This document shows, in pieces, positions 6,834 to 14,775 of a DNA stretch of 26,276 bases. The position numbers and the translations under genes were made by a program. Source of the DNA: an uncultured Collinsella sp. (lineage in GTDB: Bacteria; Actinomycetota; Coriobacteriia; Coriobacteriales; Coriobacteriaceae); contig UQKY01000027.1 in the NCBI GenBank assembly GCA_900541785.1, positions 1 through 26,276 on the forward strand, given 5' to 3'. Position 1 is the first letter of the stretch; each line of letters begins with the position of its first letter. The notes beneath the pieces were generated by a model. The model ran no database searches. It was not told where the DNA came from and saw nothing but the letters and a program-made list of their open reading frames with translations.

Positions 6834-8267
6834 CTAATTCCAAGACTGTTGATGCTCTTCGTAGGTTTGCGAGAAGTACTCCTCGTCCTGCGTAATGTAG
6901 AAATACAGGTCATCGGAGTCGGTCGGCTCAAGCGTGGCCTTAAGTGCCTCGAGCGACGGAGAGCAGATGGGCGTGGGCGGCAGACCCTCATGCTTATAGG
7001 TGTTATACGGACTATCGCTCTGCAGGTCGTCGGCGGTAACCTCGCCACCGGTGACATACATCATAGTCGCATCGCTATTGAGATAGCGCAGACCGTCGAG
7101 CTTGCCGGCAAGGCGGTTGTAGAAAACCGAGGCCACATGCGCACGTTGATCGGCGTTGAGGCCCTCGCGCTCAACGATAGAGGCCAAGTTGACGATGTCG
7201 TAGTCGGACATCTCCACACCGTAGCGTTCCTTGATCTTGGCTTCGCAGCTCGCAAAGTCAAGCGACTTGTACTCGGTCTTAAACTGATCGAGCATAGCGC
7301 GAATCACGTCATCGGCCGTCGGCGAATCGCCCAGCGAATAGGTCTTGGGGAACAAGAAACCCTCGAGCGAATCGTTGGCGGCGCCCTTAAGGAAGCTATA
7401 GTCGTCCACGTAGTTGGAGGCCTTGGCCTGGTTGAGGAAGTCTTCCTTAGAGATGCTGTCGTAGGCCTGGGCCACACGGTCGGCGACTTGATCGACCGTC
7501 AGGCCCTCAGGGATAGTCAGCGTATTGGAGCCCGCGTTGGGGCCTTCCATGAGCTGCTGAACAACCTTGGTCGCATCCATGAGTGTGGTGAACGAATAAT
7601 CACCAGGCTTGAGCGACATATCGGCGTTGAGCTTTTTCACCGCCGCATAGTAATCCTTGGGATTTTCTACGATATGGTTCTCGGAGAGAATCGAAGCGAT
7701 GCTGTCACCCGAGGCACCATCGGGAATCGTGATAGTAACCTGCTGGCCTGCAACGACTTTCGCACCCTCACCGCCAAAGAAGCCCTTGACGGCTGGCACG
7801 ACAAAGAAAACGATCGCGACAAGCGCAAGCACGGCAACAACGCCACCGATAATCATAGGCACCGGGGAGCTTTTCTTTTGAGCACCGCGACGAGCATGCG
7901 TGTTGTAGCTCGAGCGGGTCGCCGGAGCAACGCCATGCGAACCACGAGCGTGATGCGAATGCGATTGGGGGGCCTGCGTTCGCTGGGTAGGTGCCTGCTG
8001 CTTAAAGCGGGTGCCGCCTGCAGGCTGGGCCGTACGAGCAGTGGGCTGCTGAACCGCGTGAGAAGCCGAATGCTGAACCGAACGAGCAGAAGGCTGCTGA
8101 CCCGTCCGTTGAACAGGTTGGGCCGAACGAGAGAAGGACTGCGCCGGGCGCGCGGCAGGCTGAGCTGCGCGCTGCGTCGGCTGTGCCTGACGCTGGCCAG
8201 GCTGGGCAGGGCGCGACGCCGGCTGCTGTGTACGATTCGGCTGGCGCGGATCGGAAGCACTAGGCAT
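6834..8267 (-). CDS. mltG: Endolytic transglycosylase MltG with long low-complexity cytoplasmic N-terminus
   Basis: Membrane-bound lytic transglycosylase that cuts nascent peptidoglycan and helps end glycan chains. From ATG 8267 (after GAGGAGG) the protein is 477 aa. Residues 1-135 are a Gln/Ala/Pro/Arg/Ser-rich repeat-like segment (AQP and RPAQ units) and should be cytoplasmic. One membrane helix spans about 137-158. The extracytoplasmic part has a LysM-like region (about 170-240) and the YceG domain with EGFLFPKTY (302-310) and SIVEREG (363-369), where E366 is the expected catalytic Glu. It ends with the GLPPTPICSPS motif typical of the family. It overlaps ruvX by eight bases, in the common alaS-ruvX-mltG order. 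Confidence 0.93.
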   Translation of the reverse strand: MPSASDPRQPNRTQQPASRPAQPGQRQAQPTQRAAQPAARPAQSFSRSAQPVQRTGQQPSARSVQHSASHAVQQPTARTAQPAGGTRFKQQAPTQRTQAPQSHSHHARGSHGVAPATRSSYNTHARRGAQKKSSPVPMIIGGVVAVLALVAIVFFVVPAVKGFFGGEGAKVVAGQQVTITIPDGASGDSIASILSENHIVENPKDYYAAVKKLNADMSLKPGDYSFTTLMDATKVVQQLMEGPNAGSNTLTIPEGLTVDQVADRVAQAYDSISKEDFLNQAKASNYVDDYSFLKGAANDSLEGFLFPKTYSLGDSPTADDVIRAMLDQFKTEYKSLDFASCEAKIKERYGVEMSDYDIVNLASIVEREGLNADQRAHVASVFYNRLAGKLDGLRYLNSDATMMYVTGGEVTADDLQSDSPYNTYKHEGLPPTPICSPSLEALKATLEPTDSDDLYFYITQDEEYFSQTYEEHQQSWN

Positions 8268-8688
8268 GCGAAACCTCCTCGTTTTTACGATCGAGCCACG
8301 TCTGCAAAAACAGGCTGGCGGCAATCATGTCGATCTTGCCCCTCATCTGCTTTTCTTTGAGTCCCTGCTCGCGCAGGATACGCTTGGCCTCTTGCGAGGA
8401 CAGACGCTCGTCCTCAAACTCCAACGGAAGATCGAGCTCGTCGGCAATCTTTTGCGCCACAGCGGCAACGCGCTCGGCCTGAGGGCCGGGCTCACCGGCC
8501 ATGGTCAGGGGACGTCCGCTTACCAGGATGTCGGGCTCATAGTCCTCAACCAGGTAGCGGAACGTCTTGGCCATACCGGTGACCTCGGCAGCCGGAAGCA
8601 CCTTGACAGGCATCGCCATCTTGCCATCACGGCTCGAGACGGCGATGCCAATCCTGGTCTCCCCTATGTCCAGCGCGAGCGCAACCAC
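8260..8688 (-). CDS. ruvX: Putative pre-16S rRNA nuclease / Holliday junction resolvase-like YqgF
   Basis: RNase H-fold protein of the YqgF/RuvX family (142 aa). Homologues mature the 5' end of 16S rRNA and have been proposed as alternative Holliday resolvases. Motifs are LALDIGETRIGIAVS at the N-terminus (first catalytic Asp), PEDERLSSQEA-like FEDERLSSQEA in the middle (about 91-101) and KIDMIAASLFLQ near the C-terminus (last Asp). The start codon is GTG at 8688. It begins 17 bases after the alaS stop and overlaps mltG by eight bases, so coupling with mltG is likely. Confidence 0.92.
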   Translation of the reverse strand: MVALALDIGETRIGIAVSSRDGKMAMPVKVLPAAEVTGMAKTFRYLVEDYEPDILVSGRPLTMAGEPGPQAERVAAVAQKIADELDLPLEFEDERLSSQEAKRILREQGLKEKQMRGKIDMIAASLFLQTWLDRKNEEVSHA

Positions 8689-8705
8689 AGTGACTTCTTA
8701 GATTC

Positions 8706-11363
8706 TTAGGCGCCGAGCGCGGTCTTAGCGGCCGCGAGGGCATCGGCGATGCCGGCAGCATTCTTGCCACCGGCCTGGGCCATGTTGGGACGACCGCCAC
8801 CGCGACCGTCGACCAGACCCGCGATCTGCTTGATCACGTTACCGGCGTGGAAACCGGCCTTGACGGCGTCATCAGAGCCGGCAGCGAGCAGGGCCGGAGT
8901 GCCCTTCTCAGTCACGCTGGCGACGACACAAGCGACAGGGCCGGCGACCTTCTGATGCACGGTATCCCATACGTTGCGCAGGTCGGCAGCCTCAAGGCCC
9001 TGGAGCTCAGCGACAACGAGCTTATAGCCGTCGAGCTCGACGGCGCCCTCGATGGCGCTGGAGATGGCGTCGGAGGAGCCACCGGTCAGAGCCTTTTTGA
9101 GCTTATTGGACGTCTCGCGCAGCTCGGCCTGCAGGTTCTCCACACGAGCGGGAACCTCATCCACGCGGCACTTGAGCGCAGCGGCGGCGGCGTCAACGAG
9201 TGCCAGGCGGTCGGCCATATAGTCGAGGGCACCCTTAGAGGTCACGGCCTCGATACGGCGGACATTGGAGCCCGTGGAGGACTCGGAAATGATCGTGAAC
9301 AGGCCGATCTCGGCGGTGTTGGCAGCGTGTGTGCCACCGCAGAGTTCGCGGGAGAACGGCTGGTCCTCAGCGCCCACGGAGACAACGCGGACGACGTCGC
9401 CATACTTCTCGCCAAACAGGGCGACAGCGCCGGCAGCCTTAGCCTCGTCGATGCCCATGACACGGGTCACGACCGGCTTGGAAGCGAAGATCTGCTGGTT
9501 GACCAGGTCCTCGACAGCCTTGAGCTGCTCGGAGGACAGGGCCTCGAAGTGCGTAAAGTCAAAGCGCAGGTGCTCGGGCGTCACCAGCGAGCCGGCCTGG
9601 GAGACGTGCTCGCCCAGGACCTGCTTAAGGGCGGCGTCGAGCAGGTGCGTGGCGGTGTGGTTGCGGCGCAGGAAGCCACGGCGCTCGGCGTCGAGCGCGG
9701 CGGTCACGGTAGCACCGACGGCCAGCGTGCCCTCGGCAATGTGGGCGACGTGAGCATACAGGCCGTTGTGGTTCTTGGTATCGGAAACGGTCAGCGAAAC
9801 GCCCTCGGCGGAAAGCTCGCCGGCATCGCCCTGCTGGCCACCCATCTCGGCATAGAACGGAGTGCGGTCGAGAACGACCTCGACGTCCTCGCCGGCGGCA
9901 GCGGACTCGACGGACTCGCCGTTGCGCACGATGGCAACAACCTTGGCACCCTCGATCACATCGTTGTCATAGCCGTCGAACTCAGTCGCGGCGACCTTGT
10001 CGGAAAGCTCGACCCAAACGTCGTTGAAGCTGCCCCAGGCGTCGCCTTTGGCATTGGCGCGGGCGCGGGCCTTCTGGTCCTCCATGCAGGCAGTGAAGCC
10101 GTCCATATCGACATCGTGGCCAGCGGTGCCGGCGATCTCGACGGTCAGGTCGATGGGGAAACCAAAGGTGTCGTGCAGCTTAAAGGCAACGTCGCCCGGA
10201 AGCACAGCGCCCTCGGCAAGCGCTGCCAGGGCCTCGTCCAGGTAAACACGGCCGTTGTCGAGCGTCGTGGAGAAGCGCTCCTCCTCGGAGGCGACGATAC
10301 CCTTGACGAGGGCGACGTTCTTGAGCAGCTCGGGATAAGCCTCGCCCATCTGAGCGTTGACTTCGTCGATGAACTTGGTCAGGAAGGCGCCCTCGATGCC
10401 CAGCAGGCGACCGTGGAACACGGCACGACGGAGCAGGCGGCGAAGGACGTACTCGCGACCCTCGTTACCGGGAAGGATGCCGTCCGAGATCATAAAGTCG
10501 ACGGCACGGGAGTGGTCGGCGATGATACGCAGGGAGCGGCTGGCGCCGGAGTAATCGTCGGCGTCATAGGTCTTGCCGCTAATCTTCTCGCCCAGCTTGA
10601 TGAGATGCTGCATCAAGTCGCCGTCGTAGTTGGCGGTCTTGTGCTGCATGATGGCGGCCATGCGCTCCAGGCCCATGCCCGTATCGAGGTTGCGGTGCGG
10701 CAGCTCCGGCATGGAGCCGTCCTCCTGGCGATCATACTGGGTAAAGACGAGGTTCCAGAACTCCAGGAAGCGGTCGCAGTCGCAGCCGGGCTTGCAGTCG
10801 GGACTACCGCAGCCGACCTCCTCGCCCATGTCAAAGTAGATCTCGGAGCAGGGACCGCAGGGGCCAGTGGGGCCAGCGGCCCAGAAGTTGTCGTCCTCGC
10901 CCAGGCGGGAGATGTGGTCCTCGGCAACGCCCAGAGAACGCCACACGTCGTGGGTCTCGTCGTCCTCGGTAAAGACGGTAAAGTACAGGCGGTCGAGCGG
11001 CAGCTTGAACTCCTTGGTGATGAGCTCAAAGGCCCAGGCGCAAGCCTGCTGCTTGGAGACGCCGCCAAAGGAGAAGTCGCCGAGCATCTCGAAGAAGGAC
11101 AGGTGACGGCCGTCCTCGCCGATGCAATCGATGTCGTTGGTGCGGACGCACTTCTGGCAGGAGATAGCGCCGATCTCCTTCATGGTCTTCTTGCCCTGGT
11201 AGTACTCCTTAAACTGGTTCATGCCGGCGTTGGCAAGCAGCAGCGAAGGATCGTCGGGGACGAGGGACGAAGAAGGATAGAGCTTAAGACCGCGCTCCTC
11301 AAAGAAGTTGAGGAACTTGGAGCGAATCTCGGCCGTAGTCATTGACGGGTAGTCAGCACTCAT
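8706..11363 (-). CDS. alaS: Alanyl-tRNA synthetase
   Basis: Charges tRNA-Ala and edits mischarged serine or glycine. The protein is 885 aa from ATG 11363 (MSADYPSM), chosen because GAGGAG lies nine bases upstream; an ATG seven codons later is also possible. The class II catalytic core begins at about residue 8 (TTAEIRSKFLNFFEERGLK) and includes GRHLSFFEMLGDFSFG. The editing domain carries the zinc-binding HTATH (H569 and H573) and CGGTH (about 675). A DHHA1 C-terminal domain ends GRGGGRPNMAQAGGK. Everything expected of a full-length AlaRS is present. It heads the ruvX-mltG-yqeG-aroK-aroB-like run. The 80-base stretch between its start and the preceding terminator shows no T-box. Confidence 0.97.
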   Translation of the reverse strand: MSADYPSMTTAEIRSKFLNFFEERGLKLYPSSSLVPDDPSLLLANAGMNQFKEYYQGKKTMKEIGAISCQKCVRTNDIDCIGEDGRHLSFFEMLGDFSFGGVSKQQACAWAFELITKEFKLPLDRLYFTVFTEDDETHDVWRSLGVAEDHISRLGEDDNFWAAGPTGPCGPCSEIYFDMGEEVGCGSPDCKPGCDCDRFLEFWNLVFTQYDRQEDGSMPELPHRNLDTGMGLERMAAIMQHKTANYDGDLMQHLIKLGEKISGKTYDADDYSGASRSLRIIADHSRAVDFMISDGILPGNEGREYVLRRLLRRAVFHGRLLGIEGAFLTKFIDEVNAQMGEAYPELLKNVALVKGIVASEEERFSTTLDNGRVYLDEALAALAEGAVLPGDVAFKLHDTFGFPIDLTVEIAGTAGHDVDMDGFTACMEDQKARARANAKGDAWGSFNDVWVELSDKVAATEFDGYDNDVIEGAKVVAIVRNGESVESAAAGEDVEVVLDRTPFYAEMGGQQGDAGELSAEGVSLTVSDTKNHNGLYAHVAHIAEGTLAVGATVTAALDAERRGFLRRNHTATHLLDAALKQVLGEHVSQAGSLVTPEHLRFDFTHFEALSSEQLKAVEDLVNQQIFASKPVVTRVMGIDEAKAAGAVALFGEKYGDVVRVVSVGAEDQPFSRELCGGTHAANTAEIGLFTIISESSTGSNVRRIEAVTSKGALDYMADRLALVDAAAAALKCRVDEVPARVENLQAELRETSNKLKKALTGGSSDAISSAIEGAVELDGYKLVVAELQGLEAADLRNVWDTVHQKVAGPVACVVASVTEKGTPALLAAGSDDAVKAGFHAGNVIKQIAGLVDGRGGGRPNMAQAGGKNAAGIADALAAAKTALGA

Positions 11364-11434
11364 AGAGGGAATCTCCTCGGTTTCACATCGAAACAGTTCA
11401 AACGTAACGATATTACCATCCCACCGCGCAAGTG

Positions 11435-11465
11435 CAAAAAAGAGGGCCGGCACAATGCCGGCCCT
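11435..11465 (-). terminator. Intrinsic terminator after the sigma factor/AI-2E operon
   Basis: A 10-bp perfect stem (11443-11452 with 11456-11465, core GGGCCGGCA) with a 3-base loop is followed on the minus strand by TCTTTTTTGC. It lies about 50 bases past the AI-2E transporter stop and upstream of alaS. Textbook form. Confidence 0.88.
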
Positions 11466-11515
11466 TCAGCGAAATTGCATGTTAGCGCGTATGAATATTA
11501 ATCCGAATTACCCCG

Positions 11516-12925
11516 CTAGTTGTCATCATCGTCCATGGAGCCGTCGATGCCGGTTTTGGTGTCGTCATCCGTGTTGGAATCGTCATCCTTAGCGAAGGGG
11601 TTCTTGAAGAAGCCCGTCGCATCGGGCTGCAGACCAGAGAGCTTGATCCAGGGATTATCGAGATCGGGCTTGGGCATGGCCTTGGCCTCGGGCGCAGTCT
11701 CGTTGCCGATGAGCTCGGACTCGTAGATGAAGGTGTCGTCGCCGAGCGCGTCGTAGGCGGCGACCGGGTTGCCATCGGCATCGCGGTACGGCGTGCCCTT
11801 AAACACGGCGCCGTCATAGGCCACAAGCTGTCGGCCGGTCTCATTCTCGAAGTAGTACACGAAGATACCCTTGAGGGCCGCACAAAGCGGGATGGCAATA
11901 ATCATGCCGATGGGGCCCATGAGTGCCGAGCCAATAACGAGCGCCGTGAGGCTCATGATGGGATGCACCTGCACCGAGCTCTGCATGACCTTGGGCGAAA
12001 TGACGTTATCGGTGACGTTTTGCGCGACCATCGTCACGACGAGCGTCCATAACGCCAACATGGGGCTGAACATGAAACCGAGCACCGTGGCGATTGCTGC
12101 GCTCACCCAGGGACCGACGACCGGAACCAAATGCATGATGCCGGTAAAGATAGCCATGAGCGCCGCATACGGATGGCCGATGATCATAAAACCGATAAAG
12201 GCGAGGAAACCACCGCAGATGGACGTCACGACCATACCGCGCATGTAGCCGCCGACAGAGCGAGAAAGGATGGCGACCATAAAGCGGTACGAGGTCTCCT
12301 TCTCCTGACCGATGATGGTGCAAATCTCGTGGTGCATGCGAGGGTAGTCGCAGGCCATCCAGTAGGCAAGCACCAGGCCAAGGAAGATAACGAACAGCTG
12401 CGAGGCCGTATTGGTGATGAGTGGGAACACACCACGACCAAGCTCGGCGGCAATCTGAGACACATACCTCGATGCCACGGCAACCAGCGACGAAAGATTA
12501 TCGTCCAAATACTCCTTGAGCGGCGTGTTGTTGAGCGTCTTTGCATGCGAGATCATCTCGTTGAGATCGCCACCCGCAACACGAAGCTGCTCGGGCAGGC
12601 GGCTCAGGACTTCCATGATCTGACCAAAGAGAATCGGCGACAAGATGCAAACGACACCGACGAGCACGGCAACAACAACAATTAGCGCGATAAGCGAACC
12701 GATGCCGCGATTCACGCCATGATGCTCGAGCCAATTGGTAATCGGGGACATCACAAAGGCAATGATGGAACCAACGGCGAGAAACTCGATAACCGGCGCC
12801 AGCATGCCCATAAGGTTAAAGATGACAGCGGCGATGACAATGCAGCCGACAACAGCCCAAATGCGCAACGTCAGAATGCGGGTGTCGCGCAGCACGCGAT
12901 CGGTTTGTTGGGGGCGCTCACTCAT
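11516..12925 (-). CDS. AI-2E family transporter with Asp-rich C-terminal tail
   Basis: Integral membrane protein of 469 aa of the AI-2E/PerM (UPF0118) family. Members have been linked to autoinducer-2 export or sodium-proton exchange; the substrate here is unknown. Hydrophobic segments near residues 22-60, 75-105, 185-210, 250-345 and 350-380 match the family layout, with the conserved GPIGMIIAIPLCA stretch late in the core. After about residue 385 a soluble tail of some 85 residues ends in DDDSNTDDDTKTG and a run of Asp. Its start overlaps the sigma factor stop as ATGA, so it is translated with the stress-type sigma operon and may belong to that regulon. It is the last gene before the terminator at 11435-11465. 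Confidence 0.87.
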   Translation of the reverse strand: MSERPQQTDRVLRDTRILTLRIWAVVGCIVIAAVIFNLMGMLAPVIEFLAVGSIIAFVMSPITNWLEHHGVNRGIGSLIALIVVVAVLVGVVCILSPILFGQIMEVLSRLPEQLRVAGGDLNEMISHAKTLNNTPLKEYLDDNLSSLVAVASRYVSQIAAELGRGVFPLITNTASQLFVIFLGLVLAYWMACDYPRMHHEICTIIGQEKETSYRFMVAILSRSVGGYMRGMVVTSICGGFLAFIGFMIIGHPYAALMAIFTGIMHLVPVVGPWVSAAIATVLGFMFSPMLALWTLVVTMVAQNVTDNVISPKVMQSSVQVHPIMSLTALVIGSALMGPIGMIIAIPLCAALKGIFVYYFENETGRQLVAYDGAVFKGTPYRDADGNPVAAYDALGDDTFIYESELIGNETAPEAKAMPKPDLDNPWIKLSGLQPDATGFFKNPFAKDDDSNTDDDTKTGIDGSMDDDDN

Positions 12926-13713
12926 GAACGAATCATCACTCCGTCGGGGTCGATCTTGTCCTGAATCTTCTTAAGCGTGCGGCGCAGCAGGCGCGAAACC
13001 TGCACCTGAGAAATACCCAGCTTCTTGGCGATCTCGATCTGGGTCATGCCCTTTACAAAGCGCAGCTCGATAACCTCGCGCTCGCGCGGCGAGAAATCAC
13101 GGATGGCTTCCTCGATCACCAAGCGGTCATCGGTAAAGTCGAGCTCATTGTCGTCGTCGGCGTAGCGATCGAGAATCGAGGGGGCATCGTCGGAATCGGA
13201 CGCACCAGGAGCCTCGATGGGCACCGAGGTATAGGCCGAAGACGATTCCATGGCCTCCAGCACCTCATCGACCGTCACGTCCAAGTACTCAGCGATTTCC
13301 TCAACCTTAGGCGAGCGCTGTAGCTCGTTGGTGAGCTTATCGGTAGCCTGGTTGACCTTGGCCGAGAGCTCCTGCAAGCGACGGGGCACGCGCACGCTCC
13401 AGCCCTTGTCGCGGAAATGGCGTTTGATCTCGCCCAGGATAGTGGGTGTCGCAAACGTTGTGAACTCGAGCCCGCGCTCAGGGTCAAAGCGGTCGATAGC
13501 CTTGAGCAAACCCAGATAGCCGACCTGCATGAGGTCGTCGAGCGGCTCGCCGCGATTCTTAAATTTGTTGGCAAGAAACCTTACCAGGTTCATATGGGAC
13601 ATGACGAGCTGCTCGCGCGCGTCCGGATCACCGGTTTCTTTGTAGCGACGAAACAGCTCGCGGGTTTTCTCCTTGTCCCAAGCGGTCTTACCGCTCCGGG
13701 AACGTTCGGTCAT
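12922..13713 (-). CDS. SigB/SigF/SigG-type RNA polymerase sigma factor
   Basis: Sigma-70 group 3 factor of 263 aa. Region 2 includes NLVRFLANKFKNRGEPLDDL and GYLGLLKAIDRFDPERG (about 43-82). Region 3 spans about 110-165 (RRLQELSAKVNQATDKLT). Region 4 has SPREREVIELRFVKGMTQIEIAKKLGISQVQVSR in the last quarter. A 30-residue acidic linker (SDSDDAPSILDRYADDDNE) separates regions 3 and 4. The type matches general stress sigma factors (SigB in Bacillus, SigF in actinobacteria). It starts one base after the RsbW-like gene, the usual anti-sigma/sigma arrangement, and overlaps the AI-2E gene by ATGA. No RsbV-like anti-anti-sigma gene is beside it. Confidence 0.92.
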   Translation of the reverse strand: MTERSRSGKTAWDKEKTRELFRRYKETGDPDAREQLVMSHMNLVRFLANKFKNRGEPLDDLMQVGYLGLLKAIDRFDPERGLEFTTFATPTILGEIKRHFRDKGWSVRVPRRLQELSAKVNQATDKLTNELQRSPKVEEIAEYLDVTVDEVLEAMESSSAYTSVPIEAPGASDSDDAPSILDRYADDDNELDFTDDRLVIEEAIRDFSPREREVIELRFVKGMTQIEIAKKLGISQVQVSRLLRRTLKKIQDKIDPDGVMIRS

Positions 13714-13714
13714 A

Positions 13715-14092
13715 TTAGATATCCGCCTTGAGGTCGAGGGAAAGCGTCAGAGGCGCCGCAGTCTTTTCGTAGGAATCGCACACGCTAGCCAAAATGAGCT
13801 CGGCATACACGGCAGCCTGATCATCCTCATCGACAGTCGCCTGATCGCCAAAGGTAAAGGTCATGCCAACGTGAGATTCGTCGACATCGAATTTGATCGA
13901 GATGCCATCGGAATCAACAGCCGTGCAGCCGAAAATAAATGCTTCCTCGGCAGCCATACGAATGTCCTCGATGCGATCGACGGACATGGAGCAGAGCGCA
14001 CCAACATTTGCCGCCGTCATGCGCACAAGGCGCGCCAGACGCGGGTCGCCGGCAACGGTCAGCGTAATGGGGCAAGTTGCTTCGCTACTCAT
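13715..14092 (-). CDS. RsbW-like anti-sigma factor homologue with degenerate ATP-binding site
   Basis: Small protein (125 aa) immediately upstream of the sigma gene, in the position of RsbW/SpoIIAB anti-sigma kinases. The segment VDRIEDIRMAAEEAFIFGC (38-56) resembles the N-box helix (DELTEIKTVVSEAVTNAI in SpoIIAB): E50 is kept but the metal-binding Asn is Phe54. The G1 box (DxGxG) reads FGDQATVDED (81-90), and no G2 GxGxG is seen before the last strand. Overall fold signals are weak, so the family call rests on length, position and this one helix. If correct, it probably binds sigma but cannot bind ATP or phosphorylate a partner. ATG 14092 has GAGGAGT ahead of it and overlaps the DUF948-like gene by eight bases. 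Confidence 0.65.
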   Translation of the reverse strand: MSSEATCPITLTVAGDPRLARLVRMTAANVGALCSMSVDRIEDIRMAAEEAFIFGCTAVDSDGISIKFDVDESHVGMTFTFGDQATVDEDDQAAVYAELILASVCDSYEKTAAPLTLSLDLKADI

Positions 14093-14675
14093 CGCAGGAC
14101 TCCTCGGTGGTCTCGGCGGGCGTGTAGGTGTAATACTGGGCTGCTTTAGCAGCAGGCTTCTGTGCATCATTGTCACCAGCAGCGACATCGTCCGCGGCTT
14201 CGCCAATCAGGACACGCTCGGTCGGCTGCTCGGCTTCTTCGGCAGCGGAAAGCTTGCGCTCGGCGTCGGCCGCGGGAGTCTTCACCTTGTTAAAGAGTTT
14301 CTGCACGGCACCGGCAGCGGAGTCGGTCACACTCGACACGGCATTGCTGGCCTCGGCCATACTGCCGGTGACCTCGGAAATATCGCGGACGACCGCCTCG
14401 ACTTCTACGAGGTTGGAGGTAAGGGCATCAACTGCCGTCTTGCTCGACTTAAGCAGCGGCTCCATCTGGGCAAGTGCCGGCGTAAGCTCGTCGACAGCGC
14501 CGTCGAGTTTTGCCACCACAGGCTGAGCCTCGGCGATGGTGTTGTTGAGGTCGTTAACGGTCTTATCGAGCGAGTCGACAACGGTGCGGGTCTTGCGCAG
14601 GGTAAGCGCGAGCTCAACGATGGCCCACACGCCGGCAACAGCGAGCAGCAGCAGGGCGATTTGAATGGGACTCAT
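14085..14675 (-). CDS. DUF948-like membrane-anchored coiled-coil protein
   Basis: Protein of 196 aa with one N-terminal membrane helix (about residues 3-22, IQIALLLLAVAGVWAIVELAL). A long predicted coiled coil follows (about 25-125), rich in heptads such as VDSLDKTVNDLNNTIAEAQP, with a polar Ala/Glu tail. This architecture is that of DUF948 proteins, some annotated as general stress proteins in Bacillus and Staphylococcus. The start at 14675 follows GGGAGG. It heads the operon with the RsbW-like protein, sigma factor and AI-2E transporter, consistent with a stress role, which is inferred. Tail residues AAQYYTYTPAETTEE are of unknown meaning. Confidence 0.7.
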   Translation of the reverse strand: MSPIQIALLLLAVAGVWAIVELALTLRKTRTVVDSLDKTVNDLNNTIAEAQPVVAKLDGAVDELTPALAQMEPLLKSSKTAVDALTSNLVEVEAVVRDISEVTGSMAEASNAVSSVTDSAAGAVQKLFNKVKTPAADAERKLSAAEEAEQPTERVLIGEAADDVAAGDNDAQKPAAKAAQYYTYTPAETTEESCDE

Positions 14676-14775
14676 ACAAGCCTCCCAAAGGAATCGATAT
14701 ACAGACGGTTTCCATGGTACCCCAAAGGGGACCGAACATGCCATGAGCAGCAACGTGGGACAAAATTATCAGCAG

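Noticed and set aside
6833..7057. 75-residue N-terminal extension of the YqeG-like phosphatase
   Set aside because: It lies entirely inside mltG in another frame and is Arg/Ser-rich nonsense. The ATG at 6832, next to the mltG stop, is the natural start.
8847..11345. Very long plus-strand open frame (832 codons) opposite alaS, and similar frames opposite ileS, efp and the aminopeptidase gene
   Set aside because: They mirror real GC-rich genes on the other strand, where third-position bias removes stops. They show no family motifs and no Shine-Dalgarno.
11364..11434. T-box leader before alaS
   Set aside because: Only about 70 bases separate the previous terminator from the start, with no T-box sequence or specifier stem.
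14690..14730. GGGGTAC with an upstream GTT as a SigB/SigF-type promoter for the DUF948-like operon
   Set aside because: Spacing between the two elements is too short for the known consensus, and the match overlaps a small CCCC/GGGG hairpin.
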